Shown here: positions 17,735 through 26,329 of the stretch, piece after piece | How positions within the stretch are numbered: the first letter of the stretch is position 1 | Layout of the letters: each line of letters opens with the position of its first letter | Origin: Pseudomonas fluorescens | GTDB taxonomy: Bacteria; Pseudomonadota; Gammaproteobacteria; Pseudomonadales; Pseudomonadaceae | Reading direction: 5' to 3' | Assembly: GCF_000967965.1 (NCBI RefSeq) | Contig: NZ_LACC01000029.1 | Coordinates: 33,057-97,056 of the forward strand | DNA length: 64,000 nt | Notes under the pieces: model-generated | The model's input: only the letters and a program-made list of their open reading frames with translations | The model's database searches: none | Told to the model about the DNA's origin: nothing | Made by a program: the position numbers and the translations under genes

Positions 17735-19261
17735 TCAACCAGCCGCACCTATACCTGTATTCGTCCGCACCCGTCCCTCAAGCCTGCGCTTCAACCCCCG
17801 CGATTCAATCAACAGCTTCGAGCCCTTGGCCGCATTCGCCCGGCCCCACTCCTCCAGTAGCTCCAGACACGAGTGATCGATGTAGCTCAGGTTGTTGAGC
17901 GGCACATGCACCGTCGCGCCGGGTGGAATACTGCCCAGCACCTGGGTCAGCGCCGGCACTTTGAGGAAGGTCGCCGCGCCCACCAGGCGCAATTCCATTT
18001 CCCCTTCCTGCGGCAGGTCGATCAGGCTGATTTTCAACCGCGAAGCTTTCAGCGCCAGTTTCACCAGCGTCAGGCCGAAGCCAATCAACACGCCGGTCAG
18101 CAGGTCCGTGAAAACAATGGCGAGCGCGGTTGCCGCATAGGTGAACATCGGCGCCCGACCATACCGGCCCAAACCACGGAAGACCTTGAGATCCACCAGC
18201 TTGAAACCGGTGTAAACCAGCACGCCCGCCAGGCTCGCCACCGGAATGCTTTGCAGCACGCTGGAAAACAACAGTACAAACGCCAACAACCACAGGCCGT
18301 GGAAAATGGTCGAAAAACGCGTAGTTGCGCCGGCCTGAACATTCGCCGAACTGCGCACGATAACGCCAGTCATCGGCAACGCCCCAAGCAGGCCACACAG
18401 CATGTTGCCGATACCTTGCGCCGACAGTTCCCGGTCGAAGTCCGAGCGCTGACCACTGTGCATGCGATCAACTGCGGCGGCTGAGAGCAAGGTTTCGGCG
18501 CTCGCGATGAAGGCCACGGCAAACGCCGCGATCAGCAAGTTCGGATCAGCCAGGTTGAGCAGATCCGCGGGCTTCAGCCAGTCGATGGCCTCCGTCAGGT
18601 TGGCCGGAACCTCAACCCGTTTGACCTGCAACGCCAGCACCAGACTGGCAAGCGTGGCCAGACCGACGCCTAGCAATGCGCCAGGAATGAAGCGCAGGGA
18701 TTGCGGACGGAATTTCTCCCACAGCCACATGACGGCGATCGTCGACAAACCGAGCAAACCGGCTTGCCAGCCAAACGTGGGCAACGCCTGAGCCAGCGCC
18801 GCCGGGAAGGCCGCCAGGTTATCCAGGCCCGAGGGTTTGGGTACGGCATCGAGCATCACATGCACCTGAGACAGGATGATCAGCACGCCAATCCCGGCCA
18901 GCATGCCGTACACCACCGCCGGTGCCGTCACCCGAAACCAGCAGCCCAGCTTCAAACGGCCAGCCACCAGTTGCAGCAAACCCGCCAGCAACAGAATGGG
19001 CCCAAGCATGGCGATACCGTGCTGGCGGACCAACTCGAATACCAGAACGGCCAGGCCCGCCGCCGGGCCGCTGACCTGCAGCGGCGAACCGGCCAACCAG
19101 CCGACCACCAGACCACCGATGATGCCGGTGATCAGGCCTTTGGCCGGTGGCAGCCCCGAGGCAATCGCGATGCCCATGCACAGGGGCAGGGCGACCAGAA
19201 ACACAACCACCGAAGCCAGCAGCTCCCGTGGCAGAACAGCTTTGAGTCGAGCAGCACGCAT
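17735..19261 (-). CDS. SulP family anion transporter
   Basis: Inner-membrane anion transporter, 508 residues, with 10-14 hydrophobic helices followed by a C-terminal STAS domain (GATVHVPLNNLSYIDHSCLELL). The N-terminal block LVALPLCMGIAIASGLPPAKGLITGIIGG is typical. The ATG at 19261 is chosen for its GGGAG ribosome site; longer versions to 19291 or 19333 are possible. A beta-carbonic anhydrase gene lies directly upstream on the same strand, which suggests bicarbonate rather than sulfate as substrate (inference from the pairing). Confidence 0.88.
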   Translation of the reverse strand: MRAARLKAVLPRELLASVVVFLVALPLCMGIAIASGLPPAKGLITGIIGGLVVGWLAGSPLQVSGPAAGLAVLVFELVRQHGIAMLGPILLLAGLLQLVAGRLKLGCWFRVTAPAVVYGMLAGIGVLIILSQVHVMLDAVPKPSGLDNLAAFPAALAQALPTFGWQAGLLGLSTIAVMWLWEKFRPQSLRFIPGALLGVGLATLASLVLALQVKRVEVPANLTEAIDWLKPADLLNLADPNLLIAAFAVAFIASAETLLSAAAVDRMHSGQRSDFDRELSAQGIGNMLCGLLGALPMTGVIVRSSANVQAGATTRFSTIFHGLWLLAFVLLFSSVLQSIPVASLAGVLVYTGFKLVDLKVFRGLGRYGRAPMFTYAATALAIVFTDLLTGVLIGFGLTLVKLALKASRLKISLIDLPQEGEMELRLVGAATFLKVPALTQVLGSIPPGATVHVPLNNLSYIDHSCLELLEEWGRANAAKGSKLLIESRGLKRRLEGRVRTNTGIGAAG

Positions 19262-19351
19262 GGTGAATCTCCCGATGTTTTCTTCAGGCATGGCAAAGCC
19301 AGGCTGCCTGAATGGCAGCCTCGGCTGAACCACACAACGATTTAGGAGGGT

Positions 19352-20083
19352 TTAGAAGCGCGCTTTGGGCGTCGCCACGGGAATTGGCAGGCTGCCATTG
19401 AGTGGCAGGAAACAGCCTTGATCGGCGTCGTACGCTTTGATTTCGCTGGTTTCGATGTTGTAGACCCAGCCGTGAATAAATAACTGACCGTTGGCCATGC
19501 GCGAGGCCACCGACGGATGGGTGCGCAGATGCTGCAATTGGGCAATCACATTCTCTTCGGTGAGGATGTGCATGCTTTCACTTTCGCTAGAGCAGTTGCA
19601 GTTCTCCTGCACCATGGTTTTGGCCACTTCGGCATGACGCAGCCAGGCTTTGACCGTGGGCATTTTTTCCAGACTGTCCGGGTTGAGCACCGCGCGCATG
19701 GCACCGCAGTCGGAATGCCCGCAAATGATGATGTGATGCACCCCCAAAGCCAGTACGGCGTACTCGATGGCCGTAGAAACACCGCCGTTCATTTGCCCGT
19801 AGGGCGGCACGACGTTGCCCACGTTACGAGTCACGAACAGGTCGCCGGGGGAACTCTGGGTAATCAACTCGGGAACGATGCGCGAGTCGGCGCAGGCGAT
19901 GAACATCGCTCGTGGCCGCTGGGCCGTGGCGAGTTTCTTGAAGAGCTCTTCCTGCTGAGGAAAGATCTCATGATGAAAATGCAAAAAGCCGTCAACGATA
20001 TGCTGCAACGCTGCATCGGCGGTTTCGGCCTCGGGTTGGGCTGAAGCCGACGCAGCCAACGGCTGTTTATCCTTGTCACTCAT
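19352..20083 (-). CDS. Beta-class carbonic anhydrase
   Basis: Cytosolic zinc enzyme that interconverts CO2 and bicarbonate. Zinc ligands and the catalytic dyad are visible: C64-A-D66-S-R68 and H123-S-D-C126 (CGHSDCGAM). 243 residues; the N-terminal 20 or so residues are a low-complexity extension. ATG 20083 has GAGG upstream; a TTG just before it would add one residue. It precedes the SulP gene by about 90 bases in the same direction. Confidence 0.93.
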   Translation of the reverse strand: MSDKDKQPLAASASAQPEAETADAALQHIVDGFLHFHHEIFPQQEELFKKLATAQRPRAMFIACADSRIVPELITQSSPGDLFVTRNVGNVVPPYGQMNGGVSTAIEYAVLALGVHHIIICGHSDCGAMRAVLNPDSLEKMPTVKAWLRHAEVAKTMVQENCNCSSESESMHILTEENVIAQLQHLRTHPSVASRMANGQLFIHGWVYNIETSEIKAYDADQGCFLPLNGSLPIPVATPKARF

Positions 20084-20327
20084 CAATTCATCCTCATTGG
20101 CGGGCTCAGGGAGTCATCCCGTGCGGTCCGGTGTGAAGCCAGTGGCTGGTTAAAAAACATCCAGGTCAAGCATCTCGACCCATCAGTCACTCGATGAACA
20201 AGGTAGCGGCCGAATCTTAATTGAAACTGAATAAAACGCTCTAGAATGCGTGTTACAGGTCACAAAAAACGTGACCAGCCTAAGGCGTGAGCGCGGTCTT
20301 CAGTACTCAACCATAGGCCAATTGTCC

Positions 20328-21386
20328 TCAAATCAACGACATTTGGCGACCGGGCGGACAAAAGGCATTGCAGTCCAGGTCAAAGCCTTCCCGGTGATTG
20401 AGCCCCAGGCGCTTGATGGTTTTGGCAAAGCGCTGTGCCAGCAGGTCGGCGAAAGGGCCTTCACCGCGCATTCGTGCGCCAAAGCGGCTGTCGTAGAGCT
20501 CACCGCCACGGCTCTGGCGAATCAGGCTCAGCACATGCGCCGCCCGTTGCGGATAGTGGGCGCCCAGCCATTCTTCGAACAGTGGCGCCACTTCCAGCGG
20601 CAGACGCAACATCATGTAAGCAGCACTTTTCGCCCCGGCCGCATGAGCCTCGGTGAGCAGGCTTTCGAGCTCACTGTCGTTGATCATCGGAATCATCGGT
20701 GAACACAGCACGCCCACCGGAATGCCCGCCTCGCGCATGACCCTGATCGCCCGCAACCGGGCCTTGGGCGCCGCAGCGCGGGGTTCAAGGATGCGTTTGA
20801 GTTCGTCGTCCAGGGTGGTCAGGCTGATCATTACTGCCACCAGTCTTTGGCTGGCAAGCTCGGTCAGCAGGTCCAGGTCGCGAAGAATCAGTGAGCCCTT
20901 GGTGACGATAGTCACGGGTTGTCGGTAACGCAGGAGTACTTCGAGGGTTTGCCTGGTGATCCTGTATTCACGCTCGATCGGCTGATAGGGGTCGGTGTTG
21001 GAGCCGAGGTTGATCGGCGCACATTGATACCCACGTTTTGAGAGTTGCTCCTCCAGCACCTGCGCGGCGTTGGTCTTGGCGATGAGTCTGGTTTCGAAAT
21101 CCAGCCCGGGCGACATGTCCCAATAGGCATGGCTGGGCCTCGCGTAGCAATAGATACAGCCATGCTCGCAACCGCGATAGGGATTGATCGATCGGTCGAA
21201 GGGTAAGTCCGGTGACGTGTTGCGGGTAATGATGGTTTTCGCCGTTTCAATGCTCACCTCGGTGCCCTGGGTGAGTGGTACTTCCTGGTACCAGCCGTCG
21301 TCCTCAACCACCGAATGGCTGGGGGCAAAGCGATTGTGCGGGTTGGTTGCGGTGCCGCGACCACGGGGAGGCAGAGAGCTAACCAT
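20328..21386 (-). CDS. PA0069-family radical SAM protein (spore photoproduct lyase-like)
   Basis: 352 residues with the radical SAM cluster motif CEHGCIYC (C73, C77, C80), then regions typical of the SPL/Rv2578c-like group (INLGSNTDPYQPIEREYRITRQTLEVL). Substrate unknown; a nucleic-acid repair role is suspected because this group resembles spore photoproduct lyase. ATG 21386 has a strong AAGGAG site. A perfect LexA box ends 17 bases upstream of that start codon, so the gene should be SOS-induced; I recall PA0069 being listed in the LexA regulon of P. aeruginosa. Confidence 0.88.
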   Translation of the reverse strand: MVSSLPPRGRGTATNPHNRFAPSHSVVEDDGWYQEVPLTQGTEVSIETAKTIITRNTSPDLPFDRSINPYRGCEHGCIYCYARPSHAYWDMSPGLDFETRLIAKTNAAQVLEEQLSKRGYQCAPINLGSNTDPYQPIEREYRITRQTLEVLLRYRQPVTIVTKGSLILRDLDLLTELASQRLVAVMISLTTLDDELKRILEPRAAAPKARLRAIRVMREAGIPVGVLCSPMIPMINDSELESLLTEAHAAGAKSAAYMMLRLPLEVAPLFEEWLGAHYPQRAAHVLSLIRQSRGGELYDSRFGARMRGEGPFADLLAQRFAKTIKRLGLNHREGFDLDCNAFCPPGRQMSLI

Positions 21387-21402
21387 CGGCGGACTCCTTG
21401 AT

Positions 21403-21418
21403 CTGTATATCCATACAG
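21403..21418. promoter_or_regulatory. LexA (SOS) box
   Basis: CTGTATATCCATACAG fits CTGT-N8-ACAG exactly, with the usual alternating AT core. It starts 17 bases upstream of the radical SAM start codon. LexA bound here would cover the promoter. It could in principle also affect the plus-strand gene at 21610, about 190 bases away. Confidence 0.9.
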
Positions 21419-21609
21419 TATCCGAAGTGCTGCGAATCGACCAGTACCGCTCAGCCATTCATCTGGCGACAGGGTGCCGTGAGCTGACCTGTTCAACAAT
21501 GATGAGAAAACTGAGGAAACATATAGTCAGTGGTTAGATCCAATACCCACCCGTATATTCAGCCCGACAAGCAACACCCTCAACAGCCATCAAATAAAGG
21601 GATTTATTA

Positions 21610-21912
21610 ATGTCTTTCTTTAATCAGCGCGGTATCTTTCTGCAACTTATGCAACCGAGTCCTTCGGAGCCCAACACACTGGTTTCGCTACAACTGGCTC
21701 GAAAAGAGTTAAGTTGGGACGCGGAAAACAATGTTCAAATTGAAAGCCTGGTCGACTCGGAGTTTTACACTGCTGTTTCCACAGACCGTGGTAACTCGTT
21801 CAGCATCAGGGCCGTTGGCAAGGATGTCGATGGAGACGGAAACATCGGTGCCGACGACAAAGCCAAGTTACAGGCGCTGGCAAAGGCTTATGCCAGTATC
21901 GTCAATCCCTGA
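21610..21912 (+). CDS. Unknown small protein with EF-hand-like loop
   Basis: 100 residues, no signal peptide or membrane helix, not recognised. The C-terminal third contains DVDGDGNIGADD, a good match to a calcium-binding EF-hand or dockerin-type loop (Asp at alternate positions, Gly, Ile), followed by a helix (KAKLQALAKAYASIV). It starts after AAAGGGAT, a usable SD. Codon use is less GC-rich than its neighbours. The next gene shares the layout (loop then LxxLAxAF/Y helix), suggesting an old duplication. Confidence 0.72.
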   Translation: MSFFNQRGIFLQLMQPSPSEPNTLVSLQLARKELSWDAENNVQIESLVDSEFYTAVSTDRGNSFSIRAVGKDVDGDGNIGADDKAKLQALAKAYASIVNP

Positions 21913-21998
21913 GCCCTGACTTTCCAATCACTGGAAAGCACAACTGCCGAATGCATGCGGGCTCCCGCATGCATTCCAGACAGCCACGAGGATAAAAA

Positions 21999-22538
21999 AT
22001 GTCCCAGCCCATAAAAACCGGTGCTTATCTACAAAAAATAAAAACGCCAGAAGATGTACAGGTAGTTATCAAGCTAATAAGGGCAGACGAGTATCCAAAC
22101 AAAACAATGGAGCAGTTCGCCGATGTTCTTGCAAGCGCTCCCTCCGTGACACTCCATATAAAAAATGATAGCAAGACTTCAAAGTTCGATTTTGATCCAT
22201 GGTCCGATATCAATGTAACTCCAGACAATAGCATCGACGAAAAGGACATTGCCGCCCTTACACAACTTGCACTCGCTTTTTATCATCAACAAGTAATTGC
22301 TCCAGAGGGCATAGCGTACCTTTATTGTCTTCCCGCTGAGCTTCGAGTAGATGTTGAGGTATTTGACATTGATGAAGAGGATCATCAACTGTATAGCCTC
22401 GGTGTGTACGAGACCAAATCTGCGGATTCCGGCTCGCCTTTTGAAGGTCATGAGCGCAACCCTGAAACTGGACAGGTGTTTGACTATGGGGCCGAACTGA
22501 ACGGCTTGCTCAAAGCATTTATCAAACTGAAACTATAA
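21999..22538 (+). CDS. Unknown protein, AT-rich, paralogue-like to the gene before
   Basis: 179 residues, not recognised. No signal peptide or membrane segment. The N-terminal half (GAYLQKIKTPEDVQVVIKLI, then DFDPWSDINVTPDNSIDEKDIAALTQLALAFY) aligns by eye with the 100-residue protein upstream (GIFLQLMQ..., then DVDGDGNIGADDKAKLQALAKAY). The EF-hand-like Asp pattern is degraded here. A further acidic domain follows (VDVEVFDIDEEDHQL). Base composition is clearly more AT-rich than the surrounding genes, a sign of transfer. GAGGATAAAAA gives an SD. Confidence 0.72.
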   Translation: MSQPIKTGAYLQKIKTPEDVQVVIKLIRADEYPNKTMEQFADVLASAPSVTLHIKNDSKTSKFDFDPWSDINVTPDNSIDEKDIAALTQLALAFYHQQVIAPEGIAYLYCLPAELRVDVEVFDIDEEDHQLYSLGVYETKSADSGSPFEGHERNPETGQVFDYGAELNGLLKAFIKLKL

Positions 22539-22646
22539 CCTGAGCGCAGGCTTCACGATTCTTTGACAGTCAGCTCACAGGCCTTTGACCGTGCATGGCT
22601 GATCCTTGCCACCATCTTCCCGTCCCTTTCTGAACGGTCGCCAAGC

Positions 22647-23291
22647 ATGTCTTTTCCACGTTTTTTATCTGCAATATGCCTGTCGCTGGCTGCACTCGTT
22701 AACCTGACACCGGCACTTGCTGACGACAGTGTGATGCAGCGTCCGGCAGACTGGGCTCAACCGGTCGAGAAGCAATACAACCTCTTCCAGATGTCGCCGA
22801 CGCTCTATCGCAGCGCCTTGCCGGACAAGGACGCGGTTCCGCTGCTGGAGAAACTCAAGGTGGGCACGGTGATCAACTTCCTGCCCGAAGCAGACTCCAG
22901 TTGGTTGTCCACGCCAGGCATCACGCAAGTACAGCTGCCTTATCGCACCAACCATGTGGATGACGCCGATGTGCTCAAGGCCTTGCGTGCCATCAAGTCT
23001 GCCGAAGCCAAAGGCCCGGTGCTGATGCACTGCAAACACGGTTCCGACCGTACCGGTCTGATGGCGGCCATGTATCGGGTTGTCATCCAGGGCTGGAGCA
23101 AGGAAGAGGCCCTGAACGAAATGACCCAGGGCGGCTTTGGTGACAGCACCCACTTCAAGGACGGCATCCGCTACATGATGCAGGCCGACGTCGACAAACT
23201 GCGCACGGCCCTGGCCAATGGCGATTGCAGCACCAGCCCGTTCGCCGCGTGCTCGATGAAGAGCTGGTTCAAGTCCGCTCATATCGAATAA
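22647..23291 (+). CDS. Exported dual-specificity (tyrosine) phosphatase
   Basis: 214 residues. A signal peptide (to about residue 25, TPALA) is followed by a cysteine-phosphatase domain with the P-loop HCKHGSDRTG (C129, R135; CX5R) and the upstream block VGTVINFLPE. Catalysis would be phosphoester hydrolysis via the Cys thiolate, outside the cytoplasm. I chose ATG 22647, which puts the signal peptide at the N terminus; the reading from 22563 adds residues with no family match. Single-gene unit ended by a strong terminator. Substrate unknown. Confidence 0.87.
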   Translation: MSFPRFLSAICLSLAALVNLTPALADDSVMQRPADWAQPVEKQYNLFQMSPTLYRSALPDKDAVPLLEKLKVGTVINFLPEADSSWLSTPGITQVQLPYRTNHVDDADVLKALRAIKSAEAKGPVLMHCKHGSDRTGLMAAMYRVVIQGWSKEEALNEMTQGGFGDSTHFKDGIRYMMQADVDKLRTALANGDCSTSPFAACSMKSWFKSAHIE

Positions 23292-23330
23292 GAAAAGCCC
23301 CCGTTGCATGGCGTAACGGGGGCTTTTTTT
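23292..23330 (+). terminator. Rho-independent terminator
   Basis: Stem AAGCCCCCGTT...AACGGGGGCTT followed by a run of T, directly after the phosphatase stop codon. It probably also serves the convergent yheV-like gene. Confidence 0.92.
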
Positions 23331-23333
23331 CAC

Positions 23334-23621
23334 TCAGTGCTGTTCGTCCGGCTTTTTCTTCAGTTTTGGGTTCGGGAAGAACTGAACCGCCTGAACCTTG
23401 GTGTCGGCTGGTTTGAGTGCGCTGGTATTAACCCGCGTACCCAACTCCTTGGGCACCGACAGCCCTTGCTCATTGAGTGTGTCGGAGTAACCGCAGGCCA
23501 CGCACTCTCGGTGCGGGACCTGATCTTCGTTCCACATCATCAATTTGTCCGGCTCGCTGCATGCCGGGCAGACCGCCCCGGCGATAAAGCGTTTTTTCGT
23601 AATCACAGGTCCCTCACTCAT
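23334..23621 (-). CDS. YheV-like zinc-ribbon protein
   Basis: 95-residue protein with two CxxC knuckles, CPAC (near residue 18) and CVAC (near residue 41), forming a zinc ribbon; the rest is basic and disordered (KLKKKPDEQH). It follows prlC with a four-base overlap (ATGA), the same pairing as prlC-yheV elsewhere in gammaproteobacteria. Molecular function unknown. Confidence 0.88.
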   Translation of the reverse strand: MSEGPVITKKRFIAGAVCPACSEPDKLMMWNEDQVPHRECVACGYSDTLNEQGLSVPKELGTRVNTSALKPADTKVQAVQFFPNPKLKKKPDEQH

Positions 23622-25669
23622 GCTGCCGCGTCCTCACTCAGGCCGCTGTGGCGCAAGAGTGCGTCAATTGATGGCTCACGACCACGGAAGTCGACGAACA
23701 GCACCATTGGCTCCTGGGAGCCGCCACGAGCCAGGATTGCTTCGCGGAACGCACGACCGGTGTCGGCGTTGAGCACGCCTTCTTCTTCGAACTTCGAAAA
23801 CGCATCGGCGGACAGCACTTCAGCCCATTTGTAGCTGTAGTAACCCGCGGCGTAACCGCCAGCGAAGATGTGCGCAAAGCTGTTGGGGAAACGGTTGTAG
23901 GCCGGTGGACGCATCACCGAAACCTCGTCGCGCACGCCTTCGAGCACTTGCAGCACGCTGCGGCCGTCGCCGTGGGTGGCGTGCAGTTCGAAGTCGAACA
24001 GCGAGAACTCCAGTTGGCGGACCATCATCAGGCCGGACTGGAAATTTTTCGCCGCGAGCATTTTTCCGAGCAAGTCCTGAGGCAGCGGTTCACCGGATTC
24101 ATAGTGACCGGAAATCAGCGCCAGACCTTCCGGCTCCCAGCACCAGTTTTCCATGAACTGACTTGGCAGTTCGACGGCATCCCAGGCCACGCCGTTGATG
24201 CCGGACACGCCAGCATGCTCGACGCGGGTCAGCAGGTGATGCAGGCCGTGACCGAACTCGTGGAACAGGGTGGTGACTTCGTCGTGGGTCAGCAGCGCAG
24301 GCTTGCCGCTGTCGGCCGGGGTGAAGTTGCACACCAGGTTCGCCACCGGGCTTTGCAATACACCGCCGGCGGTGCGACGACGGTCGCGGGCGCCATCCAT
24401 CCAGGCACCGCCGCGCTTGTTGGCGCGGGCGTAAAGGTCAAAGAAGAAGCGGCCGACATGCTGGCCGTTTTCCTTGATTTCAAACAGGCGGACATCCGGG
24501 TGCCAGGTGTCGAAGCCTTTGAGTTCGGCAATCTCGATGCCGTACAGACGCTGGACGATGGCGAACAGGCCGCCGAGCACCTTGTCGATCGGGAAGTAGG
24601 CGCGCAGGGCTTCCTGGGCCACGCTGTAACGCTGTTCACGGAGTTTTTCGCCGTAGAAACCGCTGTCCCAGCTTTGCAGGTCCTGGCAGCCTTGTTCAGC
24701 GGCATAAGCCTTGAGCTGTTCCAGATCCTGAGTAGCGAACGGCTTGCTGCGCTTGGCCAGATCGCGCAGGAAGCTCAGCACCTGATCGCTGGACTCGGCC
24801 ATTTTGGTCGCCAGGCTCAGTTCGGAGAAACTGCTGAAACCCAAGAGTTTTGCCAGTTCCTGACGCAGGCCGAGGATTTCTTCCATGATCGGGCCATTGT
24901 CGTTCTGGCCGGCATTCGGCCCCTGGTCCGACGCACGGGTGCAGTAGGCCGCGTAGACTTCTTCACGCAGTACGCGGTCCTGGGCGTAGGTCATCACCGC
25001 GTAATAGCTCGGGAATTCCAGGGTGATCAGCCAGCCGTCCAGATCCTTGGCCTGAGCCGCAGCGGCCATTTGCGCCTTGGCCGAGTCGGTCAAACCGGTG
25101 AGGGCGGCTTCATCGGTGATGTGCTTGGTCCACGCCTGAGTGGCATCGAGCAACTGGTTGGAGAAACGGCTGCCCAATTCGGACAGCTTGCTCTGCACTT
25201 CGGCGTAACGTTTCTGTTCGGCTTCCGGCAGGTCGATACCCGACAGACGGAAGTCACGCAGGGAGTGTTCCAGGATAGTTTTCTGCGCCACGTCGAAACC
25301 GGCGGCCTCCGGACTGTTGGCCAGGGCTTCGAAAGCCTGGAACAGTTCGCGGTTCTGACCCATTTCGGTGGAATAGGCGCTCAAGGCCGGCAGGCATGAC
25401 TCGTAGGCTTCACGCAGCTCGGCGCTGTTGCACACGGCATTGAGGTGGCTGACCGGGCTCCAGGCGGCGCCCAGGCGGTCGTTGAGTTCGTCCATCGCCA
25501 GCACCAGGCCAGCCCACGTTGGCTGTTTGACCTGGGTCTTGAGGATCTCGACGATGGCGGCACGGTTGTCAGCCAGGATCTGTTCAATGGCAGGTTGCAC
25601 GTGCTCGGCGCGGATGGCGGAGAACGGCGGCAGGTCATAGGACTGCAAAAGAGGGTTGTTCACGCTCAC
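23618..25669 (-). CDS. prlC: Oligopeptidase A (M3 metallopeptidase)
   Basis: Cytosolic zinc oligopeptidase that degrades short peptides, including cleaved signal peptides. 683 residues; the zinc motif HEFGH is near residue 468 (TTLFHEFGHGLHHLL), with the downstream Glu ligand expected in ELPSQFMENW. No signal peptide. Start MSVNNPLLQSYDLPPF matches the family. It overlaps the yheV-like gene and is divergent from the gamma-carbonic anhydrase gene across 88 bases. Confidence 0.95.
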   Translation of the reverse strand: MSVNNPLLQSYDLPPFSAIRAEHVQPAIEQILADNRAAIVEILKTQVKQPTWAGLVLAMDELNDRLGAAWSPVSHLNAVCNSAELREAYESCLPALSAYSTEMGQNRELFQAFEALANSPEAAGFDVAQKTILEHSLRDFRLSGIDLPEAEQKRYAEVQSKLSELGSRFSNQLLDATQAWTKHITDEAALTGLTDSAKAQMAAAAQAKDLDGWLITLEFPSYYAVMTYAQDRVLREEVYAAYCTRASDQGPNAGQNDNGPIMEEILGLRQELAKLLGFSSFSELSLATKMAESSDQVLSFLRDLAKRSKPFATQDLEQLKAYAAEQGCQDLQSWDSGFYGEKLREQRYSVAQEALRAYFPIDKVLGGLFAIVQRLYGIEIAELKGFDTWHPDVRLFEIKENGQHVGRFFFDLYARANKRGGAWMDGARDRRRTAGGVLQSPVANLVCNFTPADSGKPALLTHDEVTTLFHEFGHGLHHLLTRVEHAGVSGINGVAWDAVELPSQFMENWCWEPEGLALISGHYESGEPLPQDLLGKMLAAKNFQSGLMMVRQLEFSLFDFELHATHGDGRSVLQVLEGVRDEVSVMRPPAYNRFPNSFAHIFAGGYAAGYYSYKWAEVLSADAFSKFEEEGVLNADTGRAFREAILARGGSQEPMVLFVDFRGREPSIDALLRHSGLSEDAAA

Positions 25670-25757
25670 GGTTGATACCTTGGCTGGAGAAACATGCAGC
25701 CATCTTAATTACAATCGACGTTCACCGCAGCTATCAGCAACAGAGAGAAACCCTATC

Positions 25758-26303
25758 GTGAACCTTCGCAAGTATCAGAACCACACGCCGCTGCTGGGTA
25801 AAGGCGCTTTTGTCGACGGCTCGGCGGTGGTGATCGGCGACGTTGAAATTGGCGAAGACAGCTCGGTCTGGCCGCTGACCGTGATCCGTGGCGACATGCA
25901 CCGCATCCGCATCGGCGCGCGCACCAGCGTGCAGGATGGCTGCGTGTTGCACATCACCCACGCCGGGCCGTTCAACCCGGATGGCTTTCCGCTGCTGATC
26001 GGCGATGACGTGACCATCGCCCACAAGGTCATGCTGCATGGTTGTTCGGTAGGCAGTCGGGTATTGATCGGCATGGGCAGCATCGTCATGGACGGCGCGG
26101 TCGTCGACAATGATGTGATCATCGGCGCCGGCAGCCTGGTGCCGCCGGGCAAGCATCTGCAAAGCGGCTTCCTGTATGTTGGCAGCCCGGTAAAGCAGAT
26201 CCGCCCGCTGACTGACAAGGAACGGGCCTTTTTCACCTACAGCGCGGCGAACTACGTGAAGCTCAAGGACCTGCATCTGGCCGAAGGCTACGACCAGCTT
26301 TGA
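25758..26303 (+). CDS. Gamma-carbonic anhydrase-like protein
   Basis: 181 residues of left-handed beta-helix hexapeptide repeats (VVIGDVEIGEDSSVWPLTVIRGD...). Metal-ligand His residues are seen in CVLHITHAG and IAHKVMLHG. Members of this group (YrdA/PaaY-like) bind zinc or iron; carbonic anhydrase activity is documented for some only. I chose the GTG at 25758, which gives the family N terminus NLRKYQNHTP; the SD is weak (AGAGAGA). The next gene starts 26 bases on. Confidence 0.88.
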   Translation: MNLRKYQNHTPLLGKGAFVDGSAVVIGDVEIGEDSSVWPLTVIRGDMHRIRIGARTSVQDGCVLHITHAGPFNPDGFPLLIGDDVTIAHKVMLHGCSVGSRVLIGMGSIVMDGAVVDNDVIIGAGSLVPPGKHLQSGFLYVGSPVKQIRPLTDKERAFFTYSAANYVKLKDLHLAEGYDQL

Positions 26304-26329
26304 CCCGGCCCCCTTATTCAGGATTCGAC

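Noticed and set aside
20221..20276. Possible promoter and GGTCAC...GTGACC hairpin between the carbonic anhydrase and radical SAM genes
   Set aside because: TTGAAA and TAGAAT are spaced 15 bases apart but point to no gene, and the hairpin has no T-run; a small RNA is conceivable but unsupported.
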